From the NCBI GenBank assembly GCA_023548195.1, contig JAJHZJ010000014.1, positions 12,252,718 to 12,316,717 of the forward strand: 64,000 nt of DNA, read 5' to 3'. Position 1 is the stretch's first letter, and the number at the start of each line of letters is the position of its first letter. The notes beneath the pieces are model-generated. The model saw nothing but the letters and a program-made list of their open reading frames with translations, ran no database searches and was not told the origin of the DNA. This document shows, piece after piece, positions 47,730-59,489 of the stretch. This stretch comes from Bettongia penicillata ogilbyi. Taxonomy: Eukaryota > Chordata > Mammalia > Diprotodontia > Potoroidae. The translations under genes and the position numbers were made by a program.

Positions 47730-48999
47730 CTGGTGCTTTTTTTCTTATGAATCTCATTTATGACCTGTTCAATTCATTTTTTTTCAAAAATAAGTCTTTT
47801 TAGATATTCTAGGTTCTCTTCTGCTAAATCAGGCAATTTAATTTTTTTGTAAATATTCTTGCATTTCAATTAAATCGCTAAATTTATCGGCATATAATTG
47901 GGCAAAATAAGTCCTTACAATTTCTTTAATTTCACCGTTGTTCTTAGTAAATTGATAATTTTCATGTTTAATACTAGTGATTGATTTTCTTCCTCTTTTA
48001 ACTGAAATTATCCATTGGGTTATCTATTTTATTGCTCTTATTCATAAAATCAACTACTAGTTTTATTTAATAATTAAATGTTTCTTGTGCTCACATTTTA
48101 ATCTCACTGTGAATTTTTAGAATTTCAAATTTAGAATTTAGTAGGGATTATTTGGTTTGTTCTTTGTTTATGTTTTAAAATAGCATACCCAAGTCATTAG
48201 TTCTCTTTTTGTTTATATTATTAATGTAACTATTCAAGGATATAAATTTTCCTGTGTTCACTGCCTTTACTCTATTCCATAGGTGTTGATATATTGTTTT
48301 ATCGTTGTCATCTTCTTCAATGAAATTATCTATTATTTCTATGATTTGTTCTTCGACTCAATCATGCTTTAAGATTACGTTGTTTTATCTGCAACTAGTT
48401 TGCTATCTTTGTTTCTGTGGTCCCTTATTAAATACAATTGGTATTGGAGTATTGCATTTTCATCTGAGGAAGATACTTTTAATACCTCTTTTTTATTATT
48501 TAAATTTTTCTGTACAAATATATGGTCAATTTTTGTAAAGTTATCATGAACCTCTGAAAAAAAGTTGTATTCCTTAATTACTCCATTGAATTCTCTCCAG
48601 ATATCTGTCATATATACCTTATCTAAAATTCTATTCACTCCCTTGAATTATTCATATTTATTTTTTGGTAAGATTTATCTAGTTCGGAAAGTCAAAGATT
48701 AAAGTTGCTCATTATTATAATACTTCTATCTTTTTCTACCTATAAGTCTTTTTACTTTTCTTTTACACATTTGGATGCTCTAGTATTTGATATATGAAAG
48801 TTTAGATTTAATATTGCTTAATTAACTTGTAGTGCCTTTCATTAAACTATGATTACCCTGTTTTTATCTTTTAATTAAATGTATTTTGCCATAATTTTGT
48901 CAGAGATCATAATTGCTACCCTTGTTCTTTTGCATCAGCTAAAGCATAATGAATTGTACTCGAAACTTCAATTTTTAACTCTGCATGGCCTCTCATTCT
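47730..48999 (-). mobile_element. Older LINE-1, ORF2 part, left of a nested L1
   Basis: Degenerate ORF2 codons on the minus strand, including endonuclease-region segments (48375-48638, ITKIDHIFVQKNLNNKKEVL-like). It ends at CTCTCATTCT (48990-48999), which recurs at 55443-55452, where the same element continues. Confidence 0.7.
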
Positions 49000-51900
49000 A
49001 TTTTTAAGAAAATTTTAATTTACTTATTTCAGTTTTCAATAATGACTTCCATAAGTTTTAAATTTCCCACCCCCCTTCCTCCTTGAGACAGCATGCATTC
49101 TTACATGGGTTGTACACTTACTTTCTTATTAAATACATTTTGACATTACTCATGTTACATAGAAGAATTAAAATGAATGAGAGAAACGAGGAGAAGAGTC
49201 AAAACAAAACAAAATGTAACAAGAGAAAATGGTCTGCTTCTTCCTGTGTTCTGATTTTATAGGTCTTTCTTTGGACGTGGAGGACCTTTTGCATCGAGAA
49301 TCCTTTGGAAATGTTTTAGGTTCTTGCATTGCTGTGAAGGGCTAAATTGTTCAGAAACAGTCCTCACAAACTGTGCCTGTTACCACATATAATGTTCTCC
49401 TCGTTCTGCTCATTTCACTCAGCATCAGTTCATATAAGTATTTCCAGATCTTTCTGAATTCTGACAGCTCATAATTCCTTATAGCACAATAGTATTCCAC
49501 TACATTCATATACCATAGTTTTTTCAATCTTTTCTCAATTGATGGGAATTTCCTCAATTTCCTGTTCTTCACCATGACAAAAAGAGCTGCAATAAATATT
49601 TTTGTACATGTGGGACCTTTTCCCATTTTTATGATCTCTTTGGGACATAGTCATAGAAGCGATATTGCTGGGTCAAAGACTATACACATTTTTGTAGACC
49701 TTTGGGCAGAACTCTCCAAATTGCTCTCCAGAGTGGTTGGATCAGCTCACTGCTCTATCAAAAATGAATCAGTATTCCAACTCTCCCACATCTTTTCCAA
49801 CATTAATCATCTTCCTGATTTGCCATGCTAGTCAATCAGATAGGTGTGATGTGGTACCTCGGAGGTGTTTTGATTTTCATCTTTCTAATCAATAGTGATT
49901 TAGAGCACATCTTTGACCATTTGTCAATTCTGGAATGACTTGTATTCTTGCAAATTTTACTCAGCTCTTTATATATTTTAGAAATGAGGCCTACATCACA
50001 GGTACTAGTTGTAAAAATTCTTTCCCAATATTCTGTTCCCCTCCTAATCTTGATTGCTTTGGATTTGTTCGTGCAAAAATTTTTCAATGTAATCAAAATT
50101 ATGCATTTGGCACTTCATAATGTTCTCTATTTCTTATTTGGACATTAATTTCTCCATTCTTCATAAATATGGCAAATACATTATCTCCCTTAATTGGTTT
50201 ATAATATCAGTTTTATACCTAGATCTTGTACCCATTTGGACTTTATTCTTGTGTGTGGTGTCAGGCATTGGTGTATGCCCAGTTTCTGCCACATAATTAC
50301 CCAGTTTTCCCAGTAGTTTTTCTCAAACAGTGAGTTCTCATCCCAGAAAAATGGGTCTTTGAATTGATCTAACAGTAGACTGCTACATTCATTGGCCACT
50401 GTTTCTTGAGTCCCTAATCTATCCCACTGATCTACCTCTCTATTTCTTAGCAAGTACAAAGTACTTTTGATGATTACTGATTTACAATACATATTGAGGT
50501 CTGGTATGTGATTAGGCCACCTTCACTAGTATTTCTTTTCATTAATTCCCCGATGCTGTGGTCCTGTTCTTCTTCCAGATGAATTTTGATATCACTTTTT
50601 CTACCTCTATGAAATAATATCCCAGTAGTTTCGTTGATATGGTACTGAATAAGTAGGTTAATTTACATAAAATTATCATTTTTATTTCATTAGCTCAGCC
50701 TACCCACGAGTAACTAATGGTTTTCCAGTTACTTAACATATCTCTTTATTTTTGCAAAGAGAGTTTTGTAGTTGTCTACATATGTTCCCTAGGTTTGTTT
50801 TTGGCTCCTAGACCCCCAAGTATTTTATAGTGTCTACCATAACTTTGGAGGGAATCTCTCTTTCTATCTCTTGCTTTGGGACTTTATTAGTAATATATAG
50901 AAATACCAATGATTTGTGTGGGTTTATTTTGCAGCCTGCAACTTTGCCAAAAATGTTATTTCAAGGAGCTTTTTGCTTGATTCTCTAGAATTCTCTAAGT
51001 ATATCATCATATCATCTGCAAAGACTGATAACTTAGTTTCTTCTTTGACTATTCTAATTCTTTCATTTTCTTTTTCTTTTCTTGTTGCTAAAGCTAACAT
51101 TTATGGTGCCCTATTGAATAACAGTGGTGATAATGAATATCCTTTTTCACCCCCGATCTTGTTGGAAATGCATTAAGCTTGCTCCGTTACATATAACGTT
51201 TGCTGATGGTTTTAGGTATATGCTATTTACTATTTTGAGGAAGACTCCATTTATTCCCATGCTCTCCAGTATTTTCAGTAGTGATGGGTGTTGTATTTTG
51301 TCGGAAGCTTTTTCTGCATCTGATGAGATAATCATATGATTTCTCTTAGGTTTTGTTGATATGATCAATAATACTAATAATTTTCATAATGTTGGAAAAG
51401 TGGTTCATTCCTGGTATAAATTCTACCTGATCATAATGTAGTATTCTTATGGTAATTTGCTGTAATCTTTTTGCTGATATATTATCTTAAATTTTTGTTT
51501 CTTCATTCCATGGGGAAATTAGTCTATAATTTTGCTTCTCTATGTTGGCTGTTCCTGTTTTAGGTATCAGAATACTATCTATACAATAAAAACAATTTGA
51601 TAGGACTCCTTCAGCAATTTGCCAAACAGTTTCTATATTATTGGAATTAACTGTTCTTTAAATGTTTGTTTTATAGAATTCACCATAAATCCATCTGTCC
51701 ATGAAGATTTCTTTCCTAGGGAGTTCTTTGATGACTTGTTTAATGTGTTTTTCTGCGATGGGTTTATTTAAGTATTTTACTTCCTCTTCTGTTAATCTGG
51801 GCAATTTATATATTTTTTTATATTCATTCATTTGCCTTAGATTGTCAGATTTATGGGGATACATTTGGGCAAAATCACTTCTAATTATTCTTTTAATTTC

Positions 51901-54900
51901 CTTCTTTTTGGAGTTGAGCTCATCTTTTTAATTTTTGATATTGGTAATTTGGTTTCCTTCTTTCTTTTTGTTAGTCACATTGACCAAAAGTTTGTCAATT
52001 TTATACTTTTCTCATAAAACTAACTCTAAGTTTGATTTATTAGTTCAATAGTTCTCTTAATTTCAATTTTATTAATCTTTCCTTTGGTTTTCAGTATTAC
52101 TAATTTGGCATTTACTTGGGAATTTTTAATTTGTTCCTTTTCTAGCTTTGTCAGTTGCATGCCCAATTCATTGATCTCTTGTTTCTCTAGTTTATTCACG
52201 TAGGCATTAAAAGACATAAAATTTCCAATAAAGAATGTTTTTGAGGTATTCCGTAAGATTTGGTAGGCTGTCACATTATTGTCATTCTCTTGAATGAAGT
52301 TGTTGATTGTTTATGTGATTTGTTCTTTAACTCACTCTTTTTTCGGGTTAGATTCTTCAGTTTCCAATTAATTTTTGGTTTATATTTCCATGATTTTTGA
52401 TTACATATAATTTTTATTGCATCATGATCTGAAAAGGAAGCATTCATTATCTCTCCCCGTGTGCCCAGGATTGTGTGTTTTTATACCCTAGCACATGGTC
52501 AGTTTTTGTGTTATGCCTCATGTGCTACTGAGAAAAGGATATATTCCTTTCGGTCATAATTCAATTTTCTCCTGATGTCCATAGTATCTACCTCATCTAG
52601 ACTTCTCTTCATCTTCTTAACTTCTTTCTTGTTCATTTTTAGGTTAGATTTATCAAGTTCAGAGAGGGGGATATTGAGATCCCCTGCTAGTATAATTTTG
52701 CTGTCTATTTCTTCCCGAAATTCCCTTAAATTCTCCTCTAAGGGTTTGGATGCTATACCACTTGGTTCATGCATGTTTAGTAATGATATTACTTCATTGT
52801 CTATAACGTCTTTTAATGGAATATAGTTTACTTTCTTATCTGTTTGATTAGATTTACTTCTGCTTTTGCTTTGTCTGTTTTTAGGATTGCTACACCTGCT
52901 CATTTTACACCAGCTGAGGCATAATATATTCTGCTCCAACCTTTTACCTTTACTTTGTGTGTATCCCCCTATACCAATGTCTTTCTTGTAGACATATTGT
53001 TGGATTATGACTTTTAATCCGACCTGTTATTTGCCTCTGTTTCACGGGAAAGATCATTGCATTCACTTTCACAATTATGATTACTATCTGTGTTTTTCTC
53101 TCCATCCCATTTTCCCCCATTCATGCATTTACTTCTCCCTTCTTCCTTATCCTCCAGTATAGAGAATTAATTTTTGACCACTACTTCCTGCAGTCTTCAA
53201 CCACTTCTATCATTTCCCCTCCATTTTTCCCCCTTTCCCTTACTACTTCTCTCCTTTTAAACCTCTTCCCTTTTCTTTCCCCTTTTTCCTCCTACTGTTT
53301 ATAGGACAAGTTAGATTTCTATACATAACAGAGTATATTGGTGCATCCTTGAACCAAATCAGATGAGAGTAAATCTCAAATAGTGCTGCCTTCCCTCCCC
53401 TCTTTCCCTGTACTATAATGTGTTTTTGTGACTCTGCCTTTGATGTAATTTACCATTTCCTGCTTCCTCCTTTTCTCTTCTCCTATTACAATCCATTTTC
53501 ACCCTTTAAGCACCTATTTATCATTACATCAGGTAATTTATACCCACTCCATCAATGTATGTCTATCCCTTTTAAATGTAATAATAAATATGTAATTCTG
53601 AAGACTATTAACAATTGTCACCTATACAGGGCTATGAACAGCTTGCCCATATTGAATAGTAAGTTCTTTCTTCCTGTTTACCTTTGCATGACTCTCTTGA
53701 GTCTTGTATTTGGAGAACAAATTTTTTATTGAGCTCTTCCTTTTAATCAGGAAGGTGTGAACATCTCTTATTTCACTGTATGACCATCTTTTGCAGGGTG
53801 ATTGATCTTTTGTTGTAGTCCAAGCTCCGTTACTTTGCAGAATATCATATTCCATTCCCTCCAATCCTTGAATGTAAAAGCTGCAAGGTCCTGTGTGATC
53901 CAGAAGCTAGTTCTTTGATATTTGAATTATTTCTTTCTGCTTACTTGTAGTATTTTCTCCTTAACTTGATAGTTCTGGATTTTGGCAACAATATTCCTTA
54001 GTGTTTTCAATTTGGAATATCTTTCAGGAGATGACTGGTGGATTCTTTGGATGACTATTTTGTCCTCTGATTCTAGAACCTCAAGTAGTTTTCCTTGATA
54101 ATTTTTTGAAAGATATTTTTCAGGCTCTTTTTTTTCATCATGACTTTCTTGTAAATCAATAATTTTTAAGTTCTCTCCTGGATCTATTTTGCAGGTCAGT
54201 TGTTTTTCCAAAAAGATGTTTTACGTTTTTTCCCATTTTTTCATTCTCTATATTTTGTTCGACTGATTCTTGGTGTCTCATAGAATCATTAACTTCGAGT
54301 TGTCCAATTCTAGTTTTTAATAAAATGGTTTTCCTCAGTTAACTTTTGTACCTCCTTTTCCATTTGTTCAATTGTTCATTTTAAGGAGATGTTACGTTCA
54401 GTGAATTTTTTCATTTTATTAGTTTTATTTTTAAAATCATTAGCCAATTTTTCTTCTGCCTCTCAAATTTATTTTTTTAATCTTTCTTGATCTCTTCTAA
54501 GAATGCTCTTTGGGCTTGAGAGAGTTCATATTTCCTTTTGAGGTTTCAGATGTGAGAACAGTATCAACTCTGTCCTCTTCTGTATTCATATTTTGGTCTT
54601 CTTTCTCTCCTTAGTAAGATTCTATGATCTTTGCTTTTTTTTATTTGCTTCTTGCTCATGACAATTATCTTTTTCCTGGCTTTTAAAGTGAATCTCTGCT
54701 TCTGGGCCACAGGAGTGTCTATCCAATTTCCTTGGCTGTGCTGAGGCATGCCTGAGGTCCTGGTTTTCATGCTTGAGGGATCCATTCCCTTGTTGCTCAG
54801 GGTCTCTTCCTGGTTCACCGAGTTGGCCTCTCTGGGACACCTCTTGTCCTGCACTGGTCCCCATCAATCACAGCAAAATCTTGATGATCTTTCTACCCTT

Positions 54901-55442
54901 CTGAGCTGAGAGACTGTTTCAGGATTTTTCCTGGTGCAATATTCTCTGTGTTTTACAAGATCAACAAGGGGAAGGTGAGAGCACATACAGTTTGTTCTGT
55001 CATCTTGGCTCCTATTAGTTCAAATGGGTGACTTTCAGACATTTAATCTGTGGGGATAGTCTTGGAATTGGCTGCTGCTATTACTGGGAGTCATGTGCTT
55101 CTCTCTTCCTCAGTTCCACTGGACTAGGCTGATACGTTTGAGACTCCACACTACTGTTTCTATTTTAGTCCACCTCGTCAGTTCCTGCTCTGTTCTTCTA
55201 TGTCAGAGTCTGGATTGGTGCAGCCCATGTACTCTGTGCTTCACCAGCCCCATGTAACAGATCCTTCTTTTGGCCTTCTGGGCTGTCCTGGACTAGAAAT
55301 CTGCCACACTCTGACTCCTAGTGGATTCTGCCACTCTAACGTTTGTTAAGATTCTCTTTTTAGACATATCTGAAGGAATTTGTGGTAGGACTCAGGTGAA
55401 TCTGTGCCTGTCCTCCATCATCTTAGCTCCAGCCCCTTGTAT
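49000..55442 (-). mobile_element. Full-length LINE-1 nested in an older L1
   Basis: A 6.44-kb insertion flanked by the 10-bp duplication CTCTCATTCT (48990-48999 and 55443-55452). On the minus strand the 5' start lies at about 55436 (GGCTGGAGCTAAGATGATGG) and a second start-like motif at about 55014. Broken ORF1 spans about 54560-53650, and the inter-ORF spacer about 53640-53060. ORF2 runs from about 53060 to 49400, with endonuclease fragments at 52511-52939, RT fragments at 51147-51368 (AEKASDKIQHPSLLKILESM) and C-terminal fragments at 49836-50492. The 3' end is at 49000. Many stops and frameshifts; inactive. Confidence 0.88.
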
Positions 55443-56475
55443 CTCTCATTCTTAAATGTGTTTCTTGTAAACAACATGTTGGGTTCTGATTTTTAAACCG
55501 TTCTGCTGTCTGGTTGTCTTCTAGGAATGCATTCATTCTATTCCCATTCAAAGTTGTAAATACTATTCCTGAATTTCCCTCCATCACTATTATCCTTCTT
55601 AGCTTCTCTCTTTACACTATACTTGTAGCCTTAGCTTCATCTCTAACCCCCCTATTCTTTATTCTGCCAACATCTCCAGGAGTAATCTCCCACCACTCTC
55701 TTAAACCTTAATCTAATCATCTTTCAAAAAGTCCCTTCCCCAACCTTTCCACCAGTTCTCTTACCTCTTTGTAAGTCCTTAAGATTTCTACACCCCCTCC
55801 AGATATATGTGTTGTTTCCTCTTCAACCTAGATCTGATGTAAGGTGCCAACAATTACTAATTCTCCACCCCCACCTGTTTTCACTGTATCTGTTCTTTAT
55901 TTCACGTGTCATTTTGTGAAATAATTGTTCCTTTCTTTTCCTTTCCCTACCCAATTCTTTTTAAAGAACAAGAACATCCTACACAAATCAGCCCCAACCT
56001 TTATTTCAAACTACCCTCATAATTCTGAGTTTTAGGAATGCTGATAACATATAGATAAGAACATATATAAATATATATATGTATGTGTATGTATGTTCAT
56101 GTATATATGTGTATGTGAGAGTATATGTGTGTGGGTCCATGTTTTGAACTTAATACCTAATATATATTTTGACATTAATGAGTCCCTTATAATTAGTCTT
56201 TAAATTGTTCTTCATATTTTTGGTGGATTTTTTATATCAAATTTTCCATTGAATTCTGGTCTTTTTGTCACAAATACCTAAAAGTTTTTCAAGTCATCAA
56301 ATATCCTTTTACTCATTCAGCACTATAACTAATTATTCTGTATAAGTTGCTCATGGTCACAACCTGAGATAATTTGCTCTTTGAAATGTAGTGTTCCAAT
56401 ACTTCCAGTGTTTTCATGTAGAAGCTGCAAGATCTTCTGAAAACCTGCCTGTATTTCCATGGTATTTAAATTTAA
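55443..56475 (-). mobile_element. Older LINE-1, ORF1 and ORF2 start, right of the nested L1
   Basis: Minus strand. ORF2 start codons at about 55450-55540 resemble the RIKNQ...CCLQETHL region. A pyrimidine-rich inter-ORF spacer follows, and the ORF1 C-terminal region is near 56200-56470 (reverse of GCAGCTTCTACATGAAAACA). It continues at 48999. Confidence 0.65.
56042..56130 (+). repeat. AT/GT-rich simple repeat
   Basis: TATATATATGTATGTGTATG-type repeats. Confidence 0.8.
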
Positions 56476-57189
56476 TTTAATTAGCACTTAAATATATTTA
56501 CTATTTAAATTCAGCCGATCTGAAAGAAAGAAAGGTTAAGATGTGACAGTTCCCTGGATTAGTGATAAGTACACTGTTAAATCTTACCTCCTGGTATTCT
56601 AATGATGTCCCAAATAAATATTTTTGCTTTGCCTTTGAGGAAGAGAGTTTATTATATTTTGCTAATTTATCCTGACAATATGCATGCATATTCTTAGTGA
56701 CTGCCATCTTATCTCATTGGAGTAACACAGGTCTATCAAACTTAGTCATTTCACAATGTGGTTATAACAGTAGTTTTCTTTTTCCCCCAGCATCATCCTC
56801 TGAATATGAACCCACATCTTCTTTAGCCTTAGTAACTGTCTGTGCTCAGGTTCTTTTCCTTTCTTACTTATTTTAACTTTTTAGCCACTTATAATTATTA
56901 TCAGGTTTTAATCCCAAATTGTGGGTGATATTGTCCTAAGCCTAAGGTCTTACTTATTGTTATTTTCTTAATTCTGTCAAGTCACTCAATCTCAGGGACT
57001 CCTCTCTTCCACTAAGCCACAGTTAGATCCCCTGGTCATAGTATCCTGAAAATATTCTTGCTCCCTGCAGTACCCACTTGCTGTATGTGTCCTCACCCCT
57101 CTCCACTCACAGACACTGTTGTGATCAGATATAATCAGCACTACAAGCCTGGTCTCCATAAACAGAGAGTGGAAAGTTAATTGTGGATC
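56476..57189. other. No gene seen
   Basis: AT-rich sequence without a recognisable element. Confidence 0.5.
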
Positions 57190-57868
57190 CATGGAATTTT
57201 CATCTTTTCTTTTTCTTGCAATCTCAAGTTTTCTTAGGAGGACAATATGATAGTATTCTATCATATTCATTATACCCTAGTTTCTTCAACCACTCCCTAA
57301 TTGATTGGCATCACCCCAGTTTCCAATTCTTTGCCTCCACAAAAGTACTGCTACAAATATTTTTGTAAATATGATCATTTTCCTTTTTCTTTGATACCTT
57401 TGAGGTAAAACACTAATAGTGCTATTATTAGGTCAGAAAGTATGCAGAGTTTTGTAGCCCTTTGGGCATAGTTTCATATTTTTCTCCAGAATGATTGGAC
57501 TAGTTCACAACTCCACCAGTTGCTTTACTGTATTGATTTTCCAACATCTTCTCCAGAATTTGTCATTTTCATTTTTTCTCATGTTAGGTGTGTCTCATAG
57601 GTGTGAGGTGGTAACCTTAATTTGCCTTTCTTTAATTATTAGTGATTTAGAGCATTTTTATATGACTATTGATAGCTCAGATTTCTTCCTCTACCACTTC
57701 ATATTCATTAACTATTTGCCAATGAAAGGTTGCCTCTCATTTTTAAAAATTCGGTCATATATTTCAGAAATAAGATTATTATCAAAATAACATTCTTTAA
57801 AATTTCCCCCAGTTTCCTTCTTTTCTTCTAATTTAGAGCATGATGTTTTCTTGCAAAAATACTAGAGT
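57190..57868 (-). mobile_element. Old LINE-1 ORF2 C-terminal fragment
   Basis: Reverse strand of the L1 ORF2 end. Landmarks are the reverse of the IAALF...MYKNIC block near 57340-57375, the reverse of the CWWSCEL region near 57490-57520, and the GLISKIY-type region near 57750. More diverged than the 46-kb copy. Confidence 0.7.
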
Positions 57869-57869
57869 A

Positions 57870-58030
57870 ACTGGTCCTTTTCATGTTACAGACTAGAAAC
57901 TGAGGCAAATAAGGATTAAGTGACTTGCTCAGGGTTACACAGCTAGTAAGTATCTGAAGTCAGGTTTACACACAGATTTTGCTGATTGCAGGACCAGTGT
58001 TCTATTCACTGTGTCACCTAGTCATCCCCA
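57870..58030 (-). mobile_element. MIR/CORE-type SINE
   Basis: AACTGAGGCAAATAAGGATT, then AAGTGACTTGCTCAGGGTTA, CACAGCTAGTAAGTATCTGA and GTGTTCTATTCACTGTGTCA are the MIR core read in reverse. Confidence 0.85.
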
Positions 58031-58464
58031 AAATACTTATAAATGACTTAGGTCTAAATTCAATGGAAAAAGAAGGTACATATTTCACAACACCAATGCT
58101 AGCATTTAAATTCAAATTCTTTTATTCTAAATCTAATACTTCTGTCCCCTTCAAAGATCAAGTAAGTTTTAACCTCCTGCTTAGTCCCCTTGTATTCTCT
58201 TCCTTCTCATCTCTGCCTCCAAGAATTTGATTGCCTTAAAGGCTCAATTCATGTGAAATATCTCTCCTATGGTTTTTCTCCCTAATGTCTATCCATAATT
58301 TTATGTTAATGCTCCCTTTTCAAATGACACAGTATTCTTTAGGTACATGTTTTTTATACCTACAGGGTAATGTAGTCTCTCTGAAGTTAGGAAATATTCT
58401 TTGCTTATCATTGTTTTCTAAGATTTTATCATATATTTTCTTCATCTGACAAGTGCTTAGTTGC

Positions 58465-58640
58465 TGTTCATCCTTCATTTTTTTGGAGGACCAATGACAT
58501 CAATAGGTGAACCTTGACTTGTTCAGGAATTGAAAATAAATGAGAGCTGGGAAAAGCTATCAATCTCACTCTCTCTTCCAGAGTCATCCAAGTACAGTAA
58601 CCAGACAAAAGGGAAAATGATTGTCGATGACTAGTCAAGT
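58465..58640 (+). mobile_element. Possible marsupial SINE or LINE-tail repeat
   Basis: TTTTTTTGGAGGACCAATGA followed by CATCAATAGGTGAACCTTGA and CAATCTCACTCTCTCTTCCA looks like a common dispersed marsupial repeat. I cannot name the family with confidence. Confidence 0.4.
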
Positions 58641-59101
58641 GAATTTTCTCCAATCATAGTCTACTTATACACCATCTATCCTTGTCTGCCATGTCACCAT
58701 CAACCTCCCCAGTGATAAGAAAGAACCCTTCAACACAGTTCAGTTCTCAGAAATAGGGTTGATCAGTTAAGTCATACGATTCATCCTGATCGTTGTGGGG
58801 TCCAAAGCAGATATAGATGCTATGATGCGGCAAAAAGCAAGTAGCACAGAATACCATAACCAGAATTGCCGTCTGTAATTTTCTTTACCCTCCCTGCTAG
58901 AATCAAAACCAGTCAACGACGCTAAAGAAGATGAAGTGATTATTACTCCTCTACATCCATTCTTATAGAAAATACACAGGAATTTTACTTCCACTTCTTC
59001 CTTCGGCTGCTCTCTCATTCAATCTGTTAAAGAAGTAGAATGTCACATTATAACTAATCCTGAGCCTCTTGAAGGCTCTGCAGGAATGCTGTGGAAAAGA
59101 G
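58641..59101. other. Non-repetitive 5' flank of the D segment
   Basis: No transposon and no coding frame recognised. Searched by eye for further RSS pairs; none seen. Confidence 0.5.
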
Positions 59102-59189
59102 AGATTGTGTGCTAGACTGTATCACAGTGCATACTACTATAGTGGTTGGTACTACTACTACCACAGTGACAGCTGTCTAAACAAAAACC
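59102..59189 (+). other. IGHD: Immunoglobulin heavy diversity (D) segment with two 12-RSSs
   Basis: The 5' RSS is nonamer AGATTGTGT (59102-59110), a 12-bp spacer and heptamer CACAGTG (59123-59129). The 32-bp core is 59130-59161. The 3' RSS is heptamer CACAGTG (59162-59168), a 12-bp spacer (59169-59180) and nonamer ACAAAAACC (59181-59189). The 3' RSS is a perfect consensus. The 5' heptamer differs from CACTGTG only at its fourth base and keeps the GTG next to the core; the 5' nonamer matches 6 of 9 to GGTTTTTGT. From 59132 the core reads YYYSGWYYYY, very like Tyr/Gly/Ser-rich mammalian IGHD frames. D segments join between V and J (12/23 rule) to make CDR-H3. The linked IGHG makes IGHD much more likely than TCR D. 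Confidence 0.9.
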
Positions 59190-59489
59190 CACCTAGGCAA
59201 AGCCCTGAGCTCTAATGCACCCTGTGTCAGGAATCTTCTTTCCCCCAGGAGATTTACACTAGAGATTCTGAATAGGGATATATCTTTGTGCAGGTGGCTG
59301 CATAAGTGAACAAAACCTAAAATCTGCCTAGGGGGAAGACTCCTTCTACACATCCTCCTCAGGGAAGGTGTCTTTATGAGACATTATGAAGAATTTAATC
59401 ACAGAAAGTTTTTCCTAAATGTTTACTCACACCAAAGTCATCTGTTCTGGCCCCAAACCTATCAGTGAGTGATGGCAATATTTACCTGA
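59190..59489. other. 3' flank of the D segment
   Basis: Non-repetitive sequence with no J segment (no TGGGGNNNNGG motif with a 23-RSS) before L1 begins near 59490. Confidence 0.55.

Noticed and set aside
57990..58010. CACTGTG near 58000 as a J-type heptamer
   Set aside because: It is part of a MIR SINE core and has no nonamer upstream and no J motif downstream.
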